A stretch of 64,000 nucleotides of DNA from Oscillatoria sp. CS-180 (GCF_028330965.1 NZ_JAQMUB010000101.1:98620-162619); one strand, 5' to 3'. Positions 52,847-62,477 are shown, numbered from the stretch's first letter. A program made the numbers and translations. The notes: generated by a model not told the origin, from the sequence alone.

Positions 52847-55151
52847 CTAGTACTTGAACACGAACAAATTTGAGACCGGTTACCCCTTGTAGAGGTTCAA
52901 CGTGTCCTGTCTCGATGTCGTGACCGACCCAACCCTCACGCTGTAAGTAGCGCAAATATTCTTGATACTCCTTCCATTCTTCAAGGGTGGAGTAAACCAG
53001 CGTCAAATAACCGGGTTGGGTAATGCGATCCTGAGTTTTGGCGTCCAGCGCTTTGTCAATGCGTTTTTTCACAATCTCGTAACGGGTGTCACGAGTCCCC
53101 CGCACCTCAAAAAGACGTTCGGTGTTCTCGTCATGGGTGATATCAACCGTGTAGTCCTGCACCAGCACGAGATGAGTAATCTCCATGTCAGTTTGGTATT
53201 CGGCTTTGAGACGGAATCCTGTACGAGCGCAATCACAAACGGCTCTCAGTTGCTCATACCGCAGACTGCGCAGGTGAAAGGGGGAAAAGTTTTTGTCGAT
53301 CGCCCCACCCGCGTAAATCATATGGTCGATACCGTCCGTAGCCTCGACATCGCAATAGTGAGGCGACACTGCCTGCATCGTGCGTTGCCAGCGATGCCAA
53401 GTGCTTTTTAGCGTGAGATTGATGTGTTGGATGGTTTGGTCATAGACGGCGCGAGCAGCATATACGCATCCTTGATCGGGGTCTTTAGCCGATTCATAGG
53501 TTGCGATCGCCGCTTCCACTGCTTCACCACAGGCTTTGAAAAAACTGAAATGGTTTTCTAGATTGTCTCTGAGATAGCGCAACAGGGTGATCTCAGCATC
53601 GACTGTAACCCCCTGCTGCAACTGCTCAATCTTTTCGAGTAAATCATCGCGTAGCTGACACGCAAAGGCAGTGCCGATAGATTGACAAACAGCCTCCCCA
53701 ATCTTCAAACCCAAGCGGAATTGGGTTAGCAGGTCTTGTTGAATGGCTCGGTTGCGCTCCTGTGAGGATCCCCGAATATCCGAAATGCCATAGAGCGGGT
53801 ACACGTCACCGAAGGTAATGGGCGCAGGGGGAAGTCCTAAGCTGCGACGCTCCGCTTCTTCCTCAAAACGCCAGCGGACGGATTCATGGATGTGCGTAAA
53901 CCGCTCGTTGACAGACTGCCGCATGGCGATTGCTAAGGCCGGAGCCAGAGTTTTGCCATGATGCTCATCAATGGCACCAAAGGCATCATATTGATTGCTA
54001 ACAAGCCCTACAAATCCCAGTAATTGAGATGATGATTTGAGATGAGCGGAAGTCGCCACCAGGGGTAGCACTAACAGCGACTTCGCTCCTCGCTTCTGAC
54101 ACAGTTCTGCTTGGACAATCGAAGGACACTGATTACTCAGATCCCTGAGATTGACCACGGATCCTTTAGCCGCTAAGCGAAACAGTGATGACTCCTGCAG
54201 CGATTCAAACGATAGGGTATGGGTCGTCCACTCTGCATCTCCCAGTCCGGTATACAGGACAGCCGTCTCTCCTTCGGCAGTTAGGATCAAGCTGTCTGTA
54301 GCTCGAAACAAACGCTTGAGCAACTCGTTAGCTTGCCGAAACCGCTGGGGTTGAAGAATAGATTCTCGATCTAGCAGAATGTGGATGAGACGCTGAGTGA
54401 CTTCGCGATCGCTAACATCCATCCCTTCTAGCAAAATGGTGCCGCTAGCCTGATAGGTTTGTGGATTAAGCAGTTGGAGCGCTCTTTGCAACGGTGCATG
54501 GGGATGATTGAGCTGCTGAATGACGGTTTTAGCGTTGGGCAACTCCTGCCAGCAGTCGTCAAAAGCAGACTTTACGGCAGGGTCTAACGACAGCAAGTGA
54601 ATGTGATCGCTGCTCACCGTGAATTCAACAAATCGAGCGCGATCGCCCTCCAATGGCTTCACTGAGATAATCAGCGGCTCGTGCAGCCAGCGTGAGGGCA
54701 GTAGTCCTTCTTGATCGTAGTGCTCGGCTATAATTGCGTTCAACACATGCCGACGAATCCGTTCCCGTAGCCAGAGTTGATCATCTGAGGACAACCGCTG
54801 GAGAACGGAATCACCCAGGGTAGGAGGCGTATCCGTCATGCCGACCAAGTGTCGGAAACGCTTGCTTGTCCATTCAATCCGATGGCTCCGAAGATCAACA
54901 GCCGCTACTAATAAACGGCTGTGGCGCTCAAGGACTGACCACCAGCTAGGAATATCGCTTTGAGGGGAAGACGGAGGTAACTGCCCATTGATATTAGTGT
55001 AGTCCGATTGGTCAACTGGCTCGTAGGTCATGACGGTGTCCCCTAGATACCTCTGATGGATGCAGGCTGACAATTGCTGATCGCCCGTTAAGAGTTTCTC
55101 ACTTTGCTCTTTGTGTTGAACACCCTGATACACCTTGATCCTCTTCGCCAA
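52839..55151 (-). CDS. Large GAF-domain signalling-like protein with novel C-terminal region
   Basis: This 770-residue soluble protein has a PAS-like segment at about 65-200 (ERHSRLLVAAVDLRSHRIEW), a GAF-like domain at about 275-420 (NELLKRLFRATDSLILTAEG ... LLVLPLVATSA ... QLLGFVGLVSNQY), and a helical C-terminal 350 residues I cannot assign. That part contains PLYGISDIRGSSQERNRAIQ and SPHYCDVEATDGIDHMIYAG. The DIRGSSxxRN-AIQxDL block has parallels in unnamed bacterial GAF proteins that I recall from Bacteroidetes. No histidine-kinase, GGDEF or HTH domain is visible, so the output is unknown. It overlaps the downstream membrane protein gene by 8 bp. Confidence 0.72.
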   Translation of the reverse strand: MAKRIKVYQGVQHKEQSEKLLTGDQQLSACIHQRYLGDTVMTYEPVDQSDYTNINGQLPPSSPQSDIPSWWSVLERHSRLLVAAVDLRSHRIEWTSKRFRHLVGMTDTPPTLGDSVLQRLSSDDQLWLRERIRRHVLNAIIAEHYDQEGLLPSRWLHEPLIISVKPLEGDRARFVEFTVSSDHIHLLSLDPAVKSAFDDCWQELPNAKTVIQQLNHPHAPLQRALQLLNPQTYQASGTILLEGMDVSDREVTQRLIHILLDRESILQPQRFRQANELLKRLFRATDSLILTAEGETAVLYTGLGDAEWTTHTLSFESLQESSLFRLAAKGSVVNLRDLSNQCPSIVQAELCQKRGAKSLLVLPLVATSAHLKSSSQLLGFVGLVSNQYDAFGAIDEHHGKTLAPALAIAMRQSVNERFTHIHESVRWRFEEEAERRSLGLPPAPITFGDVYPLYGISDIRGSSQERNRAIQQDLLTQFRLGLKIGEAVCQSIGTAFACQLRDDLLEKIEQLQQGVTVDAEITLLRYLRDNLENHFSFFKACGEAVEAAIATYESAKDPDQGCVYAARAVYDQTIQHINLTLKSTWHRWQRTMQAVSPHYCDVEATDGIDHMIYAGGAIDKNFSPFHLRSLRYEQLRAVCDCARTGFRLKAEYQTDMEITHLVLVQDYTVDITHDENTERLFEVRGTRDTRYEIVKKRIDKALDAKTQDRITQPGYLTLVYSTLEEWKEYQEYLRYLQREGWVGHDIETGHVEPLQGVTGLKFVRVQVLDA

Positions 55152-55260
55152 AGACTCACAACTTCTAGGACTTCACGCGATCGCTTCCTTTTTCCAGAGA
55201 CCTGCGATCAATAGTCCTGCGGTCATGGACAGTAACCCTTTACAATAAAGGTTCTGAAAT

Positions 55261-55291
55261 TTGACAAAACGGCAATAATGCTGCCTATAGT
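55261..55291 (+). promoter_or_regulatory. Candidate ffh promoter
   Basis: TTGACA at 55261-55266 and TATAGT at 55286-55291 with a rather long 19-bp spacer. A 13-bp palindrome AGTTTGCCAAACT (55289-55301) overlaps the -10 end and could be an operator. Confidence 0.4.
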
Positions 55292-55340
55292 TTGCCAAAC
55301 TTTATCTAGTTAACTCCGCCAGTTCGCACCAACTTTATCT

Positions 55341-56840
55341 ATGTTTGAAGCCCTCTCTGAACGCTTTGAATCAGCTTGGAAGAAACTCCGAGGTCAGGAC
55401 AAAATTAGCGAGGCTAATGTCCAAGAAGCCCTGCGAGATGTACGTCGTGCCCTCTTAGAAGCCGACGTCAACTTGCAGGTTGTTAAGACTTTTGTCGCCG
55501 ACGTTCAGGAGAAAGCGCTGGGTGCTGATGTCATTTCAGGCGTGAATCCAGGTCAACAGTTCATCAAGATTGTGAATGATGAGTTGACAAAGCTAATGGG
55601 AGAGACTAACAGCCCGTTATCCAAGGCGGAGACGGCTCCCACTGTAATTCTCATGGCAGGCTTGCAGGGTACCGGTAAAACCACAGCAACGGCAAAGCTA
55701 GCCCTGCACCTGCGGAAAGAATCTCGCTCCACTATGATGGTCGCCACTGACGTCTACCGTCCGGCTGCGGTTGATCAGCTTATCACCCTCGGCAACCAGA
55801 TTGACGTTCCAGTCTTTGACATGGGCACTGACGCTAATCCGGTTGAGATTGCTCGTCAGGGTATTGAAAAAGCGAAAGAGGCGGAAGTCGATACGGTCAT
55901 TGTCGATACAGCGGGCCGTTTACAAATTGACCCAACGATGATGGCAGAGCTAGCGCAAATCAAAGAGGTCATTGACCCGGATGAAGTGCTGCTGGTGGTC
56001 GATGCCATGACCGGACAAGAGGCCGCTAACCTCACTCGCACCTTTCATGAACAGATTGGGATTACGGGAGCGATTCTCACCAAGATGGATGGCGATGCTC
56101 GGGGTGGGGCAGCTCTCTCGGTACGCCAGATTTCAGGCAAGCCGATCAAGTTTATTGGTGTGGGCGAGAAAGTTGAGGCATTGCAGCCGTTTTATCCTGA
56201 TCGCATGGCCTCCCGCATCTTGGGCATGGGTGACGTGCTAACACTGGTTGAAAAAGCTCAGGAATCCGTTGATATTGCTGATGCCGAGAAGCTACAAGCC
56301 AAAATACTCGAAGCAAAGTTTGACTTCGACGACTTTCTGAAGCAGACCCGCCTGATGAAGAACATGGGCTCCCTGGGCGGCATCATGAAGATGATTCCAG
56401 GCATGGCAGGGAAGCTATCCGATGACCAGCTTCAGCAGGGTGAAACCCAACTTCGACGAGTTGAAGCCATGATCAACTCGATGACGAAAGAGGAGCGCAA
56501 GAACCCTGAACTCCTCTCGGGATCACCTAGCCGTCGTCGTCGCATTGCTAGGGGTGCAGGCTACCAGGATAAAGACGTTAGCAAGTTGGTCAGCGATTTC
56601 CAAAAAATGCGTAGCATGATGCAGCAGATGGGATCAGGCCAAATGGGCTTTCCCGGTATGGGTGGTGGTTTTCCTGGTATGGGCGGGATGCCTGGCATGG
56701 GCGGTGGCGGTTTCCCCGGTATGGGCGGGATGCCTGGCATGGGTGGCGCACAACCTGGTTTCCGAGGCTATCCCGGCATGGGCAGTGGCAAGAAGAAAAA
56801 GAAGAAAGGCAAGAAAAAGAAAGGCTTTGGTGAGCTTTGA
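55341..56840 (+). CDS. ffh: Signal recognition particle protein Ffh (SRP54)
   Basis: The 499-residue GTPase co-translationally targets membrane proteins with the 4.5S RNA and FtsY. The NG domain has GLQGTGKTTATAKLA (P-loop, about 107), DTAGRLQIDP, TKMDGDARGGAAL and GVGEKVEAL. The M domain (about 300-435) is methionine-rich as needed for signal-sequence binding. The C-terminus continues into MGFPGMGGGFPGMGG-type Gly/Met repeats and ends in a lysine cluster, KKKKKKGKKKKGF. The repeated tail is longer than in many bacteria but known in cyanobacteria. Full length. Confidence 0.97.
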   Translation: MFEALSERFESAWKKLRGQDKISEANVQEALRDVRRALLEADVNLQVVKTFVADVQEKALGADVISGVNPGQQFIKIVNDELTKLMGETNSPLSKAETAPTVILMAGLQGTGKTTATAKLALHLRKESRSTMMVATDVYRPAAVDQLITLGNQIDVPVFDMGTDANPVEIARQGIEKAKEAEVDTVIVDTAGRLQIDPTMMAELAQIKEVIDPDEVLLVVDAMTGQEAANLTRTFHEQIGITGAILTKMDGDARGGAALSVRQISGKPIKFIGVGEKVEALQPFYPDRMASRILGMGDVLTLVEKAQESVDIADAEKLQAKILEAKFDFDDFLKQTRLMKNMGSLGGIMKMIPGMAGKLSDDQLQQGETQLRRVEAMINSMTKEERKNPELLSGSPSRRRRIARGAGYQDKDVSKLVSDFQKMRSMMQQMGSGQMGFPGMGGGFPGMGGMPGMGGGGFPGMGGMPGMGGAQPGFRGYPGMGSGKKKKKKGKKKKGFGEL

Positions 56841-56929
56841 TATCTGGTTCTCTAAACGCCTAGCATCAGGAGAAGCTGCAACTGTGTGGTGACGTGATAG
56901 GTCGCTTTACTCATGTCGCTTAAGTCCTG

Positions 56930-56965
56930 TTTTAGGGGAGTAGGGAATAGGGAAGTAGGGAGCAG
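56930..56965. repeat. Short tandem purine-rich repeat (STRR-like)
   Basis: TAGGGGAGTAGGGAATAGGGAAGTAGGGAG repeats the unit (G)TAGGGA(A/G) with small changes (written here as TAGGGGAGTAGGGAATAGG and GAAGTAGGGAG). Same class as the pyrimidine tract at 17880-17963, on the other strand. Confidence 0.6.
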
Positions 56966-57018
56966 AGTGTACTTGTTTACCGAAAGCGCAAATTCCATGT
57001 CATCCTTTTGTCTTCAGT

Positions 57019-57927
57019 CTATTTCCAGTTTTCTCGACGCAGTAGCGGATTGACTAGCTCGTTGAGTCCTTCACCCACGAGAGACAGTCCGGTGACCATT
57101 AGCGTTAGGGCCATGCCGGGAAACAGAGCTGTCCACCAAATGCCCGTCGGCAATGCGTCTAAAGCCTGACGAATATCAGCGCCCCATTCTGGGGTTTGTT
57201 CCGGTAGGCCCAAACCTAAAAATCCCAGCCCGCCCAAGATTAAAATGGCGTCTGCGGCGTTAAGTGTAAACAAGACTGGAATGCTCTGGACGACATTTAG
57301 AAACAGATATCGGCTCAGCACCGTCCAGGTTGAAGCACCCATCGCTTGGGCCGCCTCGATAAACAATTCAGTTTTAACGCTGACGGTGTGGTTGCGGACA
57401 ACGCGATAGTACTGGGGCACATAGGCGATGCTAAGAGCGATCGCAGCATTGAGCACCCCTCTTCCCACGACAAACGCTAACGTCACGGACAGAAGTAGGC
57501 CCGGCAACGTGTAAATCGTGTCCATGAAGAAGAGGAGTACCCGATCCAGACGACCCCCTAAATAGCCGCTTAGCATTCCTAGCGGAACCCCTACAACAAT
57601 GCTCATCACCGTGGCTAGCAGCACCACTTGCCAAGCCGCTCGCGTCCCGAAGATGACTCTCGCGAGCACGTCGTATCCCTGTCGTGTGGTGCCTAGCCAG
57701 TGCTCAGCTGACGGGGGCTGGTGAATGGGATTCTGAAGTGCCGCAGTTGGATCTTGCAAGATGCCCCACGATTGCAGGGCGGGCGCCATTAGCGCCACCA
57801 AAATGAATAGTCCAGTGATGACAAGACCTGCAACCATAAAGACAACCGATAAGTTAGCGGATTGTCCCTTAGGTTTGAGCGATCGCAACCAACGAATAGA
57901 GGGGGCTTTGGTTGGGGTCATGGGCAT
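57019..57927 (-). CDS. ABC transporter permease, DppC/OppC type
   Basis: This 302-residue inner-membrane permease has an N-terminal helix (about 26-48), the OppC_N-like ...HWLGTTRQGYDVLARVIFGTR, and a BPD_transp_1 core with five helices. The core carries the EAA-like loop EAAQAMGASTWTVLSRYLFLN (about 190-210). HxLGTDxxGxDxxxRxxxGxR is the typical DppC/OppC signature. The substrate is peptides or nickel; no solute-binding protein, second permease or ATPase is adjacent. The final FPGMALTLMVTGLSLVGEGLNELVNP is typical. Cyanobacteria often have these permeases scattered. Confidence 0.88.
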   Translation of the reverse strand: MPMTPTKAPSIRWLRSLKPKGQSANLSVVFMVAGLVITGLFILVALMAPALQSWGILQDPTAALQNPIHQPPSAEHWLGTTRQGYDVLARVIFGTRAAWQVVLLATVMSIVVGVPLGMLSGYLGGRLDRVLLFFMDTIYTLPGLLLSVTLAFVVGRGVLNAAIALSIAYVPQYYRVVRNHTVSVKTELFIEAAQAMGASTWTVLSRYLFLNVVQSIPVLFTLNAADAILILGGLGFLGLGLPEQTPEWGADIRQALDALPTGIWWTALFPGMALTLMVTGLSLVGEGLNELVNPLLRRENWK

Positions 57928-57949
57928 TCACGTCTGCAATAGCTGGCAA

Positions 57950-58053
57950 TATAGCCGCTGTCAGTTTTGTTAGGACACGACGGCGAGCCATCTGGCGATG
58001 CACTAGGCACTCAAATGCTACTTAGTACACCAACCTAGAGGGCTAAAGCTTAT
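57950..58053 (-). repeat. Copy C of the 105-bp repeat family
   Basis: Inverted relative to copy A. Right end TATAGCCGCTGTCAGTTTTG at 57950; left end CTAGAGGGCTAAAGCTTATTA near 58036-58055. The inner part GTGCACTAGGCACTCAA-like (GATGCACTAGGCACTCAAAT) aligns with the middle of copies A and D. Confidence 0.65.
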
Positions 58054-58121
58054 TATTGCAGACGCTTTGATCCCATAGAACAGGAGCGATTAGGGCAGGC
58101 GGTTAAATTCGACTGAGTAAA

Positions 58122-58637
58122 CTATTCGAGAATATCCTCAGGTCTCAGATCTTCAATGCTGTCAGCAGGGGGGTAGATCACAAATTCATCGGTCTCCTGA
58201 CCCGAAACGCTGCTGTCAGTCGCCGGACTGTTGGTGGTCGGTGTGCCAGAGGAGTTGACCGTTGTGGGGCTAGCGGTCTCGGCATTGGGCGATCGACTGT
58301 CTAACGTGTAGGTCGGAATATTCGAGTCGTCGAGTTGAGTTCCATCGATATTGACGGGGACATAATAGTTTGCCACGCCGTCAATCACTAGGATGATGAC
58401 ATCATCAACAGACGGTTCATTAATAGCCGTATCCGTTTCCAAGATCCCCTCGTTGCCATCAGGAAGAGTAACGTTGTCATCAACGGTATTGGACTGTGAC
58501 GTGTCGTCTCTAATCGCATCTAACTCCTCCTGATCTAAGACTCTAGGAGGCTGCTGACTTTGAGCTAGGGTCGGTAGGCCGATGCTGGCGATCGCCAGTC
58601 CAATACCAAGCGCTATCGTGTAATTGAGTTTAATCAT
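58122..58637 (-). CDS. Exported acidic protein of unknown function
   Basis: The 171-residue protein has a signal peptide (about 1-25, MIKLNYTIALGIGLAIASIG ... LPTLAQS). The remaining 145 residues are acidic and low complexity, with D/N/S/T-rich repeats, one short ordered segment (DVIILVIDGVANYYVPVNIDGTQ, about 78-100) and no cysteines. The end is PADSIEDLRPEDILE. It is probably secreted to the periplasm. It is not recognised, and no neighbour suggests a role. Confidence 0.65.
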   Translation of the reverse strand: MIKLNYTIALGIGLAIASIGLPTLAQSQQPPRVLDQEELDAIRDDTSQSNTVDDNVTLPDGNEGILETDTAINEPSVDDVIILVIDGVANYYVPVNIDGTQLDDSNIPTYTLDSRSPNAETASPTTVNSSGTPTTNSPATDSSVSGQETDEFVIYPPADSIEDLRPEDILE

Positions 58638-58947
58638 GGGGGCAATTCCTCTAGGTTTGACTGAGAGGAAAGAGCAAATTATCCTGATGCCTTTCCCATC
58701 AACGGTTGGGGATCAGGCTAACGCCGAATGTTTCTCATCACCGTCCTGCCCTAGGTAGAAAATTCAAGCCTACTGAAGAGGAATTCCTGAAGCTCTAACC
58801 AATGGCATAAGATGGGTGGCCAATCACCCCACTGGACTGACCACCCAAAAGGCATAGGTACCCACACAACAATAGAAACCATCTGGTTTTGCTCTGACTA
58901 AGGCCAACCGACGTAAGCCATGGTTAGCTCCCAACCCTCACTTGGAA
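58638..58947. other. Spacer between two membrane/exported protein genes
   Basis: About 310 bp without a gene. GGGTGG and CCACCC form a weak stem near 58811-58846. Nothing else is evident. Confidence 0.35.
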
Positions 58948-59421
58948 CTAGAGAACACCGCCAGCTCCCGGATCTTCCTTGATCTCCCGCTTAAATAATG
59001 TCAGCAGAGAAGGGGTGACTAGGAAGCCGAAGTAAATTCCCAACAGTCCCGTAATGCCGTGCAAGGGAACATCCAATCCAAATATAGGAAAGAGTCCAAA
59101 GAAAGTATTGGCTACTGGAATGAGACCCAGCACTGCGAGAAGGGTGTAGTAAATCCCAAGTTGACCCGAAAAAAAGCGAGAACTATCCAGCGAAATCGAA
59201 GCAAAAATGCCAATCAGCCCTGTCACAATGTGAACGATGTTGTGGGCTGTGTTAACTGGGAAGAGTCCCAGTAAGTAGCCGTAGCCCGACACCACTTCTA
59301 GTCTTTCTGCAAATGCATCAACGGAAATCGGCTGCTTTACTAAGGCTGGAACAAAGCCTAAGATGCCGATGACGAGATACAGAATGCCCACAATCAGCGC
59401 AAATCTTTGTGTACCTTTCAT
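58948..59421 (-). CDS. DUF4383-type membrane protein
   Basis: The 157-residue protein has four helices: RFALIVGILYLVIGILGFVP, HNIVHIVTGLIGIFASI, GIYYTLLAVLGLIPVANTFFG and HGITGLLGIYFGFLVTPSL. The pattern PVNxxHNxxHxxxGxxG and the second HxxxGxLG belong to the DUF4383 family, found in cyanobacteria and actinobacteria, with no known function. ATG 59421 begins MKGTQRFALIVG; the frame opening at 59505 runs into non-conserved sequence. Confidence 0.87.
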   Translation of the reverse strand: MKGTQRFALIVGILYLVIGILGFVPALVKQPISVDAFAERLEVVSGYGYLLGLFPVNTAHNIVHIVTGLIGIFASISLDSSRFFSGQLGIYYTLLAVLGLIPVANTFFGLFPIFGLDVPLHGITGLLGIYFGFLVTPSLLTLFKREIKEDPGAGGVL

Positions 59422-59705
59422 ATCAACTCCAGGTTGAACGACAGTAATCATTACTGGAGACGCTAACAACCTACACCGTTCAATATCCTCTCCAAGATGG
59501 GACAAGGGAGCCTACTGCATTAGGCAGAATCATACAAACCATTCAGTAGAGACACATTCCTTGAACCTGTCGGTAGCTGCGAACAGAGCTATATCTGTGA
59601 ATACTCAGGTTTCTTTCGGTGGTGGGAAGGCACGGCCTTCGAGCTGTGCCATGCTCAACAAGCGTTTGTTTTATAAGCGATCGCTACCTTGATCCCCATA
59701 ATCAC

Positions 59706-60116
59706 ATGATGTCTGTCCTTGAAAAGAATAAAGATACGCTGCGTGGCATTCTAGCCGTCTGCATGGTTGTCGCTGGAGTACTGCATTTTGTCCAGTCAGA
59801 GCCGTTTATCCGCATTGTGCCGGACTTTCTGCCTGCGCCTGCCGCACTGGTTTACATCAGTGGGGTCATTGAGGTCTTCTTGGGGATTGGTCTGCTGATT
59901 CCGCCTCTGCAGCAAGTGTCTGCCTGGGGCCTGGTGGCTCTCTTCATCGCGGTCTATCCAGCCAACCTCAATATGGCAATCAACCATATTGAAATAGCCG
60001 GCATACCTAACACATGGTGGTTTCAAGCCATTCGCTTACCGTTTCAGTTTGTGCTGATTGCATGGGCTTATTGGTATACGCGCCCAGAAACAGTGCCAGC
60101 CTCGTCTGAAGGATGA
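59706..60116 (+). CDS. DoxX-like membrane protein
   Basis: The 136-residue protein has four hydrophobic helices (RGILAVCMVVAGVLHFV, LVYISGVIEVFLGIGLLIP, GLVALFIAVYPANLNMAI, LPFQFVLIAWAYWYT). AGVLHF and VxPDFLPAP, ISGVIEVxLGIGLL and PANxxMAINH are the DoxX-like family pattern. ATG at 59706 or 59709 is preferred over 59619, whose extension shows no homology. Function unknown; divergent from DUF4383 and convergent with the TPR protein. Confidence 0.88.
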   Translation: MMSVLEKNKDTLRGILAVCMVVAGVLHFVQSEPFIRIVPDFLPAPAALVYISGVIEVFLGIGLLIPPLQQVSAWGLVALFIAVYPANLNMAINHIEIAGIPNTWWFQAIRLPFQFVLIAWAYWYTRPETVPASSEG

Positions 60117-60167
60117 AGGTCTGCTGTGATGAGAGCTTGTATAGCGCCTTAATAGAGCGAATATGGG

Positions 60168-62477
60168 CTACGCAGAATGCAGGGTTAAAGGATGGGGGAG
60201 GTCTGCCTGTTTCAGCGATGACAGGACCTGAGTGACTTGAGTAAGGGATCGATGATCGCCTTGGGCATGTAGTAAAGAAGCGGCTGTTTCCAGATCAGAG
60301 ATGGCGCGAATGATATCTCCCTGTCGCTGATAGGCAGCGCCGCGATAGCAGTAGGGCAAAGCGATTTGATTATTTTTCTGAATGGCGTGCGTGAAGTCTG
60401 CGATCGCGCCCATGATGTCCCCAGTCCGCTGTCGAGTCGTCCCGCGATAAAAATGGGGAATTGCGGATGAATCGTTTATGTTAATGCCGGCATCAAAATC
60501 TGCAATGGCCTGATCGGTTTTACCTTGACTCATTAACAACCAGCCCCGATTGCAGTAAGCGGCAAACAACTGATCATCAACACTCAGAGCATGATCAAAG
60601 TCATCTAAAGCGTGCTGATACTGTTTCTTCTCAGCCCAGATCAGACCGCGATTGTTCAGCGCTACAGCATCTTTGGGATTGAGGCGCAAAACCTGAGCAA
60701 AATCAGAGAGTGCTCCATCAGGGTCGCGCAAATCATAACGAGTAACGGCACGGTTGAAATAAGCCGTCGCATCTTCAGGCAGCGCATCGGGGTTATCAAA
60801 ACGATGCAGAAGCTGCTCAATGACACTACTCTCAGTCGTTTTGACGCGCAGATCTAGCTCTGGAAAAGTACTGCTAGCAGCAGGCAAGGCTTCTAGACCA
60901 ACCACAGCGTACTTGCGATCGCATACCAAAAACTGTTCGTCGGTTCCCAATATCTTGAAGGAGAACAGATCAGGATATTCTTGCTTCAGCGGTAAGAGCT
61001 TGTTGAGCGTCGATTTCAAGAGCCGGCGTTGGGCTGTTGTCAGGTGCCACTGTCGGGAAATTGTTTTGAGCAAACGACCTTCGTGGCGATCGCCCGGATG
61101 GCACCAACCAATTTCAAGCCGACATCCTCCTGATAGGATTTCAGTAAACCGTTCAACGAGCCGCTCATCGAGACTCACGGCAGAAGACCAGGGCCAAACA
61201 ATAACTAACCGCTCGGAGACTTCATCAAGCGCCTGAAACAACGCTCGGTCAATCATCGACCAGTTTTCACTTTCAGTACTGCCCCGCAATGCCATCAACC
61301 ACTGCAAAGAAGTGTCAGCACTTTTGTTGACAGCATCCTGAACAGGGGAAAGATTGCTCAAAAGCGGATTGTTTGGCGGACCCACCAGCATTTTTTGCCG
61401 CTCTTGCAGCTCTTGCGTTTGTTGTTCCAAAGCAGAAAGCTGCCACTGCAAACCACTCAAATAAGTTGCGGTCGTTCCTCGAATTTCTGAGGTGATATCG
61501 AAAGGAACTGCGAGATCCTGCAAACGACCTTCCATCTGCGTGAAATGTTCTGACAGGGAAACCAGGTCGGCTTGCAGCGTTTCTAAGTCGGTACCTTCCT
61601 CTGTTGGGACGTGCCCATTGTGAGTAGCCGCTTCTTGAGCAGAACGAAAACGATCAAGGGTTTGCCGTAGACTTTCCTGTCCTTCTTGCAAAGTGATCAT
61701 CTTCTCGGAAAGCGTGGCAAATTCGCGCCGAGGCACCAGGTCAGACACGGCTCTGACTAACTCTCTCACTTCTCCCTTCAGCATGTTGGGATCGGTGTTG
61801 TTGGGAATTTGGCGCAGGCGTCGATCTAAATGTCGGACTGCGTCTTGCAAGGTAGCTTGAGCAGTTTTGCTTTCGCTGCCAAAACTTTCTAGATTCACCC
61901 GGAGCTGCATCAATTCTGTTTTCAGTTGCGAGACATCTGCCTCAGTAGCTTCTACGCGGGGTAAATGAGACAGCCGCTCTAGCTGTTTACTGAGATTAGC
62001 GATCGTGGTGCAGGCATAGGTGTACTGATCTTGTAGCTGCGCTACATCTTGATACAGATTGCTAAGATCAGGACTCTCTAGTTCGCTGAGCCGCTGGCGC
62101 ATCTCGACTTGCGTTTGGTTGAGAACCTCTGAAAACTGAGTGATGGTGCGATCGCTGTAAGCCATTGCAGAACGCTGAATCTGGTTGATCGATTCTGGGG
62201 TTGGTAAAGCAGAAATCTGCTCGTTCAAAATCGAAAATTCAGTAATGACCTGCCCTTCAAGGATTGCCAGGTTTTCCTCGCTGCGCTCCAAATAACGATC
62301 AATACGCCGTCGATTCAGCAACCCCATGGCTACTAACGCCGTCATTGGGACTGTCGCTGCTGCTGCGTTCTGAGTGGCTATTGACGCTACCGCGCCCGCG
62401 CCCGACCCAATCAGCAGAGCATAATCAGCTAAGGGAGACCATCGTCTTTGATTCAGTAGATTATTCACAGGATGCAC
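60168..62477 (-). CDS. Coiled-coil / PLD-like / TPR multidomain protein
   Basis: This 769-residue protein has an N-terminal hydrophobic pair (about 18-55, YALLIGSGAGAVASIATQNA and VPMTALVAMGLL), a long coiled-coil region (about 60-380), and a central domain at about 415-560. Its element FKILGTDEQFLVCDRKYAVVGL has the look of a phospholipase D-like half in which the usual HxK motif is lost. Four to five TPR units complete it (about 590-745): AYFNRAVTRYDLRDPDGALSDFAQVLRL, AVALNNRGLIWAEKKQYQHALDDF and so on. (Longer units are given here only by their key words.) Function unknown; it may be a membrane-bound scaffold. Coil and TPR calls are firm, the PLD relation tentative. Confidence 0.72.
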   Translation of the reverse strand: MHPVNNLLNQRRWSPLADYALLIGSGAGAVASIATQNAAAATVPMTALVAMGLLNRRRIDRYLERSEENLAILEGQVITEFSILNEQISALPTPESINQIQRSAMAYSDRTITQFSEVLNQTQVEMRQRLSELESPDLSNLYQDVAQLQDQYTYACTTIANLSKQLERLSHLPRVEATEADVSQLKTELMQLRVNLESFGSESKTAQATLQDAVRHLDRRLRQIPNNTDPNMLKGEVRELVRAVSDLVPRREFATLSEKMITLQEGQESLRQTLDRFRSAQEAATHNGHVPTEEGTDLETLQADLVSLSEHFTQMEGRLQDLAVPFDITSEIRGTTATYLSGLQWQLSALEQQTQELQERQKMLVGPPNNPLLSNLSPVQDAVNKSADTSLQWLMALRGSTESENWSMIDRALFQALDEVSERLVIVWPWSSAVSLDERLVERFTEILSGGCRLEIGWCHPGDRHEGRLLKTISRQWHLTTAQRRLLKSTLNKLLPLKQEYPDLFSFKILGTDEQFLVCDRKYAVVGLEALPAASSTFPELDLRVKTTESSVIEQLLHRFDNPDALPEDATAYFNRAVTRYDLRDPDGALSDFAQVLRLNPKDAVALNNRGLIWAEKKQYQHALDDFDHALSVDDQLFAAYCNRGWLLMSQGKTDQAIADFDAGININDSSAIPHFYRGTTRQRTGDIMGAIADFTHAIQKNNQIALPYCYRGAAYQRQGDIIRAISDLETAASLLHAQGDHRSLTQVTQVLSSLKQADLPHPLTLHSA

